35,012 nt of DNA. It comes from Desulfatitalea sp. UBA4791 (lineage in GTDB: Bacteria; Desulfobacterota; Desulfobacteria; Desulfobacterales; Desulfosarcinaceae). Numbering within the stretch: position 1 is the first letter of the stretch; each line of letters starts with the position of its first letter. The notes below the pieces were generated by a model. The model was given only the letters and a program-made list of their open reading frames with translations. It did not search any database and was not told where the DNA came from. The stretch covers positions 1 to 35,012 of the forward strand of contig DHGT01000108.1 of NCBI GenBank assembly GCA_002402905.1, read 5' to 3'. This document shows, piece after piece, positions 23,220-30,319 of the stretch. The position numbers and the translations under genes are program-made.

Positions 23220-24803
23220 TTGAAAACAACTTCCTGGCGTCCCATTGTCGTCATTGTGGTCCTGCTGGCCGCGCTGGTCTATGTGCTGCCGACGCTTCAA
23301 ATGGTCCTGGAGAAAAAAGAGTCGCCGACCTTATGGCCGTATAACAAAATCAACCTCGGGTTGGATCTGCAGGGCGGCATGCACCTTGTATTGCAGGTGG
23401 ACACCGATAAGGCCGTGGAAAATACGGTGGATCGATCGTTCGATGAACTGCGCGCGTTCATGCGTCAGAACGATATCCGTGTCGCGGCGCTGAAAAGAAC
23501 GGATGCCACCACTTTCACGGTGGTACTGGATGAACGTGAGGATGCCAACCGCTCAAAGGGTTTGATCGCCGACGAATTCCGCGATTTCAACCTGGAAGAC
23601 CGCACCAGCGAAGGTCAGCGTGAAATCGTCCTGCAGCTCAAATCAGACGAAATCGAACGGGTGAAAAAACTGTCGTTCGAGAAGGCCGTGATGAAAGTCC
23701 GCAACCGGGTGGACGAATACGGCGCCCGCGAACCGGATATCCGACCCCAGGGCGAAGATCGCATCATGGTCCAGCTTCCCGGCGTCATCGACGCCGACAA
23801 GGCGCGCAACGAAATCGGCCGTACCGGCAACCTGGAATTCAAGCTGGTCGATGAAACCAACGATGTGCGCCAGGCCCTCTCCGGCAGTGTCCCGCCCGGG
23901 AGCGAAATCCGCTATTATCGGAAAGACGACCCCGACATGGCCGGCCGTCCCATCCTTCTGAAGAAGGAAACCCTGCTGACTGGCGACTATCTGAGTGAGG
24001 CGCGCGTCAAATTCGATCCGGCCAACGGACAGCCCTATGTCGCCATCAAGTTCAACCCCAAAGGCGCCCGCATCTTCGCAGACATTACCGAAAAGCACAT
24101 CCACGAACGCCTGGCCATCGTCCTGGACAACGAGGTCTATTCGGCCCCGGAAATTCAATCCAAGATCACCGGCGAAGGCATGATCACCGGCAATTTCACG
24201 GACGACAGCGCCAAGAGCCTGGCCCTGGTGCTGCGCGAGGCCTTCCCCACGCCGGTTAAAATTTTATATGAGAAATCGGTGGGCCCCTCGCTGGGTGAAG
24301 ACTCGATCCGCAAGGGCCTGCTCTCCATGCTCATCGGCGGCGTGCTCGTGGTGCTCTTCATGATTCTCTACTACAAGGGTGCCGGTCTCATCGCCGATGC
24401 GGCCCTGCTGCTCAATATCGTACTCATCGCCGGTGGCCTGGCTGCCTTCAACGCAACGTTGACCCTGCCCGGCATCGCCGGCATCATCCTCACCATCGGC
24501 ATGGCAGTCGATGCCAACGTATTGATTTTTGAGCGTATCCGAGAAGAGTTGCGTTTAGGCAAGACGGCTCGCGCGGCGGTTGACGCCGGCTTCGAACGGG
24601 CCACGCTGACCATCATGGACGCCAACGTCACCACACTGATTGCCGCCGTGGTGCTATTTCAATTCGGCAGCGGACCGGTCAAGGGCTTTGCCGTGACCCT
24701 GAGCCTGGGCGTCATCGCCAGCCTGTTTACGGCCCTGATCGTTTCGCGCACCATATTCGAATTTCTGCTGACCAAGCGTTCGATCAAGACCTTGAGCATA
24801 TAA
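23220..24803 (+). CDS. secD: Protein translocase subunit SecD
   Basis: 527 residues. The first membrane segment (about 9-27) is followed by NLGLDLQGGMHLVLQVD (the P1-domain D1 motif), a large periplasmic P1 region to about residue 350, and five further membrane segments. DANVLIFERIREE is the conserved D4/D6-type motif carrying the proton-relay aspartate. SecDF uses the proton gradient to pull exported proteins. The start is TTG (23220-23222), chosen because GAGGA lies 8 bases upstream and the hydrophobic N-terminus fits. The weak start codon would lower translation relative to yajC and secF. Confidence 0.96.
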   Translation: MKTTSWRPIVVIVVLLAALVYVLPTLQMVLEKKESPTLWPYNKINLGLDLQGGMHLVLQVDTDKAVENTVDRSFDELRAFMRQNDIRVAALKRTDATTFTVVLDEREDANRSKGLIADEFRDFNLEDRTSEGQREIVLQLKSDEIERVKKLSFEKAVMKVRNRVDEYGAREPDIRPQGEDRIMVQLPGVIDADKARNEIGRTGNLEFKLVDETNDVRQALSGSVPPGSEIRYYRKDDPDMAGRPILLKKETLLTGDYLSEARVKFDPANGQPYVAIKFNPKGARIFADITEKHIHERLAIVLDNEVYSAPEIQSKITGEGMITGNFTDDSAKSLALVLREAFPTPVKILYEKSVGPSLGEDSIRKGLLSMLIGGVLVVLFMILYYKGAGLIADAALLLNIVLIAGGLAAFNATLTLPGIAGIILTIGMAVDANVLIFERIREELRLGKTARAAVDAGFERATLTIMDANVTTLIAAVVLFQFGSGPVKGFAVTLSLGVIASLFTALIVSRTIFEFLLTKRSIKTLSI

Positions 24804-24843
24804 CCACAATGGTCCGCCAACGGCCCTATCGTTCGGACACCAT

Positions 24844-24858
24844 CATGCCGCGGGCATG
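24844..24858. other. Small hairpin between secD and secF
   Basis: CATGCC-GCG-GGCATG, a 6-bp stem. No T-run. Probably a minor mRNA structure in an operon. Confidence 0.3.
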
Positions 24859-24886
24859 TGTGAATTGATTCTGAGGAAAACCGACC

Positions 24887-25915
24887 ATGCAGATCATTAG
24901 ACCAGACGTAAACATCGACTTCGTGGGGCGTCGGACATTCGCCTATATTGTATCGGCCATCCTGATTCTGACCACCATCGTGTCTCTCATTTTCCACGGT
25001 GGCCCCAAATACGGCATCGACTTTGCCGGTGGCGCCGAGCTGTTGATCCAGTTCGATCAGCCGCTGCCCATCGAGGAGGTCAAGGCGGCCATGAACGCCC
25101 TGCAGCTGGAGGCCGTGGTGCAAAAATACGGGGAGGAAGCGGAGGATTTCTATCGCGTCCTGATTCCGGCCGCGGTGGCGGAGCAAGAGAATCTGGCACA
25201 AACCCTCAAGGAGGGCCTGGCCGCCCAGACCCAACGGCAGGTGACCCTGGAATCCTTCGAGATGGTCGGTCCCCAGGTGGGCCGCGATCTGCGCGAAAAG
25301 GCACTGCTGGCCATGTTTTTCGCCCTGCTCTTCATCGCCGTCTACATCTCAGGTCGATTCGAACTCAAATGGCTGCTCAGCGCGGCCGTGGCCGGCGGGT
25401 TGGCCTTCAGCGTCTACATTCTGCGGCTGGCCCACCTGAGCATCCCCATGTTGATGTTGGCCGCGGTAGTGGTGACCCTGGTTCTTTTTTACATTTTGAA
25501 CCTGAAGTATGCCATGGGCGCCATCGTCGCGCTGATCCACGATGTCACTATCACTGTGGGGTTCTTCTCCATTTTTCAAAAGGAATTCACCCTGCCGATC
25601 ATCGCCGCCCTGCTGACCATCATCGGTTATTCGTTGAACGACACCATCATCGTTTTCGACCGGATCCGTGAAAACCTGCGAAAATACCACAAGCTGCCGC
25701 TCGCCGAGACGATCAATCGAAGCATCAACGAGACCCTCAGCCGGACGATTCTGACCTCCGGGACCACATTGATCGTGGTGCTCATGCTCTTTGTCTTCGG
25801 CGGCGGCATCATCCACGATTTCGCCTTCGCCCTGCTGGTCGGCATCCTCGTGGGTACCTATTCGTCGATTTTTGTGGCCAGCCCGATCCTGCTGGCATGG
25901 CAAAAACGAAAATGA
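24887..25915 (+). CDS. secF: Protein translocase subunit SecF
   Basis: 342 residues with six membrane segments: the first at about 18-37, then the P1-like head (GIDFAGGAELLIQFD at about 43-57) and five more from about 140. Conserved SecF motifs include GPQVGRDL, ALIHDVTITVGFFSIF and NDTIIVFDRIRENLRK. GAGGAAA lies about 8 bases before the ATG. It follows secD by 83 bases and precedes dprA by four bases, so the genes are co-transcribed. Confidence 0.96.
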   Translation: MQIIRPDVNIDFVGRRTFAYIVSAILILTTIVSLIFHGGPKYGIDFAGGAELLIQFDQPLPIEEVKAAMNALQLEAVVQKYGEEAEDFYRVLIPAAVAEQENLAQTLKEGLAAQTQRQVTLESFEMVGPQVGRDLREKALLAMFFALLFIAVYISGRFELKWLLSAAVAGGLAFSVYILRLAHLSIPMLMLAAVVVTLVLFYILNLKYAMGAIVALIHDVTITVGFFSIFQKEFTLPIIAALLTIIGYSLNDTIIVFDRIRENLRKYHKLPLAETINRSINETLSRTILTSGTTLIVVLMLFVFGGGIIHDFAFALLVGILVGTYSSIFVASPILLAWQKRK

Positions 25916-25919
25916 TCGC

Positions 25920-27032
25920 ATGAATGATATCGTCCCCTGGCTGACGCTCAAAAGTGTTCCGGGCGTCGGGAACCTGCTCATCAACCGGTTGCTCGAGATC
26001 TTCGAATCTCCGGAAAAGGTATTGAAGGCCCCTACCGGCACGTTGACCCGAGTGCCGGGCATCACCCCCAGAATCGCCGAGGCCATCCGACGGCAGCGAA
26101 CATCCGATGCGGTGATGCGCGATATCGATCAGGTTTATAAGAAGGGTTACACTTTCGTGACCTGCCAGGACGAGGACTACCCTTCCTTGCTCCGGCACAT
26201 CCCGGATCCTCCGCCTCTCCTTTACGTTTACGGCCGATTGAGCCGGCTCGAATACCCCCTGTCGGTCGTCGGTTCACGCAAGGCCACCCCCTATGGACGG
26301 AAGACGGCCATGAGCTTATGCCGGCAGCTGGCCGAAAGCGGCGCCAGCATCGTCAGCGGCATGGCCCTGGGCATCGACACGGCCGCCCACGAGGGGGCGC
26401 TCGAGGCCGGTGGCGTTACGATCGCGGTCCTGGGTTCGGGGTTGAATCATATTTATCCCGCTCAAAACCGAGAGCTGTTTCATCGGATCGCCGAACATGG
26501 GGCGGTGATGACCGAATTCGCCATGGATGCCATCCCGGACGCCCGCCACTTTCCCATGCGCAACCGCATCATCAGCGGCATGTCGCTGGGCACGGTGGTG
26601 GTCGAAGCCGCCCGCCGGAGCGGCTCACTGATCACCGCACGACTGGCCGCCGAACAAGGCCGGGAGGTGTTCGCCGTACCGGGCAATATTCACTCGGCCA
26701 CGGCACGAGGGACCCATGACCTGATCAAACAGGGCGCCAAACTCGTGGAAACAGCCAACGACATCATCGAGGAGATCGCGCCTCAATTGGCCGTCGAGCG
26801 TGTACCTCGACAGCCGCGGCAGGCGGTCGGCCTTTCGGAGAAGGAGCAGCGGGTCTTCGACGCCATCGGGGTCGACCCGGTGCATATCGACGACCTGGCA
26901 AGGGACCTGGGGCAGGCCATGGCGCCGCTGACCAGCATCTTGTCTCAACTGGAACTCAAGGGATTGGTCTGCCAGGAACCTGGCAAACACTTTGTTCGCC
27001 ACCCGGACTATTGCGATTCTTGTGGGCCATGA
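25920..27032 (+). CDS. dprA: DNA processing protein DprA
   Basis: 370 residues from the ATG at 25920, four bases after secF. The N-terminal helix-hairpin-helix/SAM-like region (KSVPGVGNLLINRLL, RVPGITPRIAEAI) is followed by the extended Rossmann fold: VVGSRKATPYG, SGMALGIDTAAHEGAL, AVLGSGLNHIYP, VVEAARRSGSLITARLA. A C-terminal winged helix (about 300-360) is present. DprA loads RecA on single-stranded DNA during natural transformation. Many non-competent bacteria keep it, usually next to topA as here. No other competence gene is in this window. Confidence 0.95.
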   Translation: MNDIVPWLTLKSVPGVGNLLINRLLEIFESPEKVLKAPTGTLTRVPGITPRIAEAIRRQRTSDAVMRDIDQVYKKGYTFVTCQDEDYPSLLRHIPDPPPLLYVYGRLSRLEYPLSVVGSRKATPYGRKTAMSLCRQLAESGASIVSGMALGIDTAAHEGALEAGGVTIAVLGSGLNHIYPAQNRELFHRIAEHGAVMTEFAMDAIPDARHFPMRNRIISGMSLGTVVVEAARRSGSLITARLAAEQGREVFAVPGNIHSATARGTHDLIKQGAKLVETANDIIEEIAPQLAVERVPRQPRQAVGLSEKEQRVFDAIGVDPVHIDDLARDLGQAMAPLTSILSQLELKGLVCQEPGKHFVRHPDYCDSCGP

Positions 27033-27213
27033 CGGGTCACCCGCTTCCGGGGCAAATGGAAAAAAACGCCTGGAAAGAATAACAATCTGAATTTTATTAT
27101 AAATATTATATAGGTAACGACGCTCGATCCAAAAATTCCATGGTACCGATATTTACAATTGAACCGCCATGCGCTAGCATGATGGCCACTACATTTTGTT
27201 ACAGAGGTATATT
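27033..27213. other. AT-rich gap before topA
   Basis: 181 bases. The stretch 27085-27116 is very AT-rich (contains TTATAAATATTATATAGG), unlike its surroundings, and may serve as a promoter or UP-like region for topA. No good -35 was found and there is no repeat of the 14-base family here. Confidence 0.4.
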
Positions 27214-29490
27214 GTGTCTTCAAAACCACTTGTTATTGTTGAGTCTCCGACGAAAATTCGCACCATCAAAAAATATCTGGGCAATGATTTCAACGTGGCC
27301 GCCACCGTGGGCCACATCAAGGATTTGCCGGCCAAAGAAATCGGTATCGATATCGATAACAATTTCAAGCCGCTTTATCGGAGCATTCCCGGTAAACAGA
27401 AGGTGATCTCGGCGCTCAAGGCAGCGGCCGGTGAGGCTGATGACATCTACCTGGCACCCGACCCGGACCGGGAGGGAGAGGCGATCGCCTGGCATGCAGC
27501 CGAAGTGCTCAAAAAAAAGGGGCGCCGGTTTCATCGGGTCCTCTTTCACGAATTGACCCGAAACGGGATCCTCAAGGCCATTTCCCATCCGGAAGAGTTG
27601 AACAAGGATAAATACGAGGCCCAGCAGACGCGGCGGATTCTCGATCGCCTGGTGGGCTACCAGGTATCGCCGCTGCTGTGGAAAAAGGTCAAAGGCAACC
27701 TGAGTGCCGGAAGGGTCCAGTCCGTTGCGGTACGCATCATCTGCGAACGCGAAAAGGCCATTCAGGAGTTTATTCCGCAAGAGTACTGGTCGATTACGGC
27801 CCTGCTCGAAGGTCAAACGCCTCCTGCCTTTGAAGCCAAGCTGGTCAAGAAGAAGGGTGAGAAACTCGAGATCGCCGATGAGACGGCAGCCACGGCCATC
27901 GTCGCGGAATTGAAATCGGCTCGGTATCAGGTGGCCAAGGTGGTCAAGAAAACGGTGCGCCGCAATCCGCAGCCGCCGTTTACCACCAGCAAGCTGCAGC
28001 AGGAAGCGATTCGCAAATTGCGATTTTCCGCAAAAAAAACCATGCTCATCGCCCAGCAGCTCTATGAAGGCATCGACCTGGGGCCGGGCGAACCGGTCGG
28101 TTTGATTACCTATATGCGCACCGACTCCACCCGTATCGCGGCCGAGGCGGCCCAGGAAGCCATCGATTGGGTGCGCCAGGCCCACGGCAACGATTATGCG
28201 CAGGAGCAGCCGCGCAATTTCGGCAACCGAAACAAGGTCCAGGACGCCCATGAAGCCATCCGCCCCACCTCGGTGAACCATACGCCCGAAACACTGGCCA
28301 AATACCTGAGCAAGGACCAGCTGGCCCTGTACCAGATGATCTGGCGGCGCTTCGTGGCCTCCCAGATGACGCCCGCCCAGATCGATCAAAACACGATCTC
28401 CATCGCCGCCGGCGACTACACCTTGACGGTCACCGGATCGTCGGTCAAATTTCCCGGTTTCATGACCGTTTACCAGACCGTCGACGAAGAAGCCGAAAAC
28501 AGCCGCAAACAACAGCCTTTGCCGCCCTTGACCGAAGGGGATGAGCTCGACTTGCAGCAAATCCTGCCCAAACAGCATTTTACCCAGCCACCGCCGCGGT
28601 TTACCGAAGCCTCGCTGGTCAAGGAGTTGGAAGAAAACGGCATCGGCCGGCCGAGTACCTATGCGGCCATCTTGTCCACCATTCGGGACAAAGGTTACGT
28701 GGAGTTGATCAAGGGATGCTTTCATCCGAGCGAACTGGGACTCATCGTCAACGATCTGCTGGTGCTCAGTTTTCCAGAAATATTCAATGTGGAATTCACG
28801 GCCCGAATGGAAGACAACCTGGATCGTGTGGAGACGGCTGAACTGGATGCGGTCAGTGTCCTGAGCGATTTTTACGGGCCCTTCAAGCAGAAACTCACCG
28901 AGGCCGATGCGCGGATGCTCAGCGTCAAAGGCGTTGGCATTCCCACGGATATCGACTGCCCTCAGTGCAAGCGTCACAAGCTGCACATCAAGGTCGGCCG
29001 CAACGGGCATTTTCTGGCCTGCAGCGGCTATCCGGAGTGCGCCTACTCAAGGGATTATGTGCGCGACGAACGCGGACGTATCCAACCGGTCGAACCCAAC
29101 CATGAAGCCGCCACCGATAAAGTCTGCCCCAAGTGCGGCAAACCCATGGTGGTCAAAAGAGGCAAATACGGTGAATTCCTGGCCTGCAGCGGATTCCCCG
29201 AATGCAATCACACCGAATCGATCAACGGCGGGGTCAATGGCAAAAGCACCGGCGTAAAGTGTCCGGAACCGGGGTGCACGGGACAGATCGTCGAAAAAAA
29301 ATCGAAACGCGGCAAGGTGTTTTACGGCTGCGACCGCTATCCCGCATGTACCTTTGCCAGCTGGGACAAGCCCGTCGACAAGCCCTGCCCGGCCTGCGGC
29401 AGCCCCTATCTCGTCGAAAAAACGACTAAGCGCGACGGCACCTTTTTATGCTGCGTCAACCGGGAGTGCGGCTACAAGGAGCATCTGTAA
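27214..29490 (+). CDS. topA: DNA topoisomerase I (type IA)
   Basis: Relaxes negative supercoils. 758 residues from the GTG at 27214, chosen over an upstream TTG (27196) because AGAGG lies 7 bases before it and the next residues are the family start (SSKPLVIVESPTK). The TOPRIM domain has the VESPTK glutamate and APDPDREGEA (DxDxE). The active-site tyrosine is about residue 300 in ITYMRTDSTR. GRPSTYAAI lies in the hinge region. The C-terminus has four zinc-ribbon modules, each with four cysteines: CPQC, CPKCGKP, CPEPGC and CPACGSP. It follows dprA, as in many bacteria. Confidence 0.97.
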   Translation: MSSKPLVIVESPTKIRTIKKYLGNDFNVAATVGHIKDLPAKEIGIDIDNNFKPLYRSIPGKQKVISALKAAAGEADDIYLAPDPDREGEAIAWHAAEVLKKKGRRFHRVLFHELTRNGILKAISHPEELNKDKYEAQQTRRILDRLVGYQVSPLLWKKVKGNLSAGRVQSVAVRIICEREKAIQEFIPQEYWSITALLEGQTPPAFEAKLVKKKGEKLEIADETAATAIVAELKSARYQVAKVVKKTVRRNPQPPFTTSKLQQEAIRKLRFSAKKTMLIAQQLYEGIDLGPGEPVGLITYMRTDSTRIAAEAAQEAIDWVRQAHGNDYAQEQPRNFGNRNKVQDAHEAIRPTSVNHTPETLAKYLSKDQLALYQMIWRRFVASQMTPAQIDQNTISIAAGDYTLTVTGSSVKFPGFMTVYQTVDEEAENSRKQQPLPPLTEGDELDLQQILPKQHFTQPPPRFTEASLVKELEENGIGRPSTYAAILSTIRDKGYVELIKGCFHPSELGLIVNDLLVLSFPEIFNVEFTARMEDNLDRVETAELDAVSVLSDFYGPFKQKLTEADARMLSVKGVGIPTDIDCPQCKRHKLHIKVGRNGHFLACSGYPECAYSRDYVRDERGRIQPVEPNHEAATDKVCPKCGKPMVVKRGKYGEFLACSGFPECNHTESINGGVNGKSTGVKCPEPGCTGQIVEKKSKRGKVFYGCDRYPACTFASWDKPVDKPCPACGSPYLVEKTTKRDGTFLCCVNRECGYKEHL

Positions 29491-29514
29491 CCCCATGTCG
29501 ACCGGCAACCGCCC

Positions 29515-30075
29515 ATGACCAGTCCCTATGCTGAAAATATCCTGCGCTCGATCAGACGCATCACCCGGGCCATCGATCTGCACAGCAGGGAGCTCAGTGC
29601 GCGTTTCAAACTGACCGTACCGCAACTGGTCTGCCTGCGGCAGCTCTATCTGCATGGCCCGTCCACTGCCGGCCACCTTTCCCGCCTGGTGTTTCTCAGC
29701 CAGGCCACGGTCACCGGTATTCTCGACCGCCTGGAATCCAGAGATCTGATTCGTCGGGAGCGCGGACGCCCGGACAGGCGTAAGGTGACCATCGCCTTGA
29801 CGGACAAGGGACAGGAAATCGCCGAATCGATGCCGTGGCCGCTCCAGGAAAGATTCGCACAGCGCCTTTCTGCGTTGCCCGAGGAGGAGCAAGCCGACAT
29901 CGATCAGGTCCTCGACCGTATCGTCCACATGATGGCGGTCCAGGATGTCGATGCCTGGCCGATCGTCGGCGCCGGGGAATGGACGGACCCTTGTGCCCAG
30001 CCGGCAACCGCTCCTGAACCCGCTGCTCAAACAGCGACCTCCCAAACTGCATCGTCCAAAAAGCGGTTGCCATAA
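29515..30075 (+). CDS. MarR-family transcriptional regulator
   Basis: 186 residues. The winged helix-turn-helix (about 30-115) shows LTVPQLVCLRQLYLHGPSTAGHL, then SQATVTGILDRLESRDLIRRE and the wing RGRPDRRKVTIALTDKG. This is the MarR pattern. The last 50 residues form an unusual tail rich in Ala, Thr and Pro, ending in Lys/Arg. It begins 24 bases after topA and ends before a strong terminator, so it may share the topA transcript. Its targets are not evident: no efflux, ectoine or stress gene lies next to it. A similar MarR after topA occurs in other Desulfobacterota by my recollection, which is not verified here. Confidence 0.88.
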   Translation: MTSPYAENILRSIRRITRAIDLHSRELSARFKLTVPQLVCLRQLYLHGPSTAGHLSRLVFLSQATVTGILDRLESRDLIRRERGRPDRRKVTIALTDKGQEIAESMPWPLQERFAQRLSALPEEEQADIDQVLDRIVHMMAVQDVDAWPIVGAGEWTDPCAQPATAPEPAAQTATSQTASSKKRLP

Positions 30076-30319
30076 GCACACCCCATCCGATGTTTGACAG
30101 ATCTCGGCCTTAACGCTAAAAATTGATGTAATTTCATTGCAATAGAAAAGCGTTGCAATCTGTGCAACGCTTTTCGACTGTGACGATGTCCGGACGCGAC
30201 ACGGACGATGATCGGTGCTCATTCAGAATCAGGCAAATTCGGTGGCAATCGCATGTCAAGGCACGGCCGACAGGCGACAAGGCGAGGCATCCTCAACACA
30301 TCCGGCAGGAGTTCACACG
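30076..30319. other. Gap between the MarR gene and the hybrid kinase
   Basis: 244 bases with a strong hairpin terminator at 30146-30174 and no convincing promoter; no ORF with a ribosome binding site other than the kinase itself. Confidence 0.6.
30146..30174. terminator. Strong 12-bp hairpin terminator after the MarR gene
   Basis: AAAAGCGTTGCA pairs perfectly with TGCAACGCTTTT around ATCTG. The A- and T-runs at either end make it a likely bidirectional intrinsic terminator. It closes the secDF-dprA-topA-MarR side and isolates the kinase. Confidence 0.85.

Noticed and set aside
23069..23344. Short plus-strand ORF across the yajC-secD gap
   Set aside because: It overlaps the end of yajC and start of secD out of frame, with no ribosome binding site. 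An arrest-peptide role was considered but no such pattern was seen.
27220..29010. 596-codon minus-strand ORF opposite topA
   Set aside because: Wholly antisense to topA, which has all motifs. The translation is low in recognisable structure, as expected from third-position GC bias.
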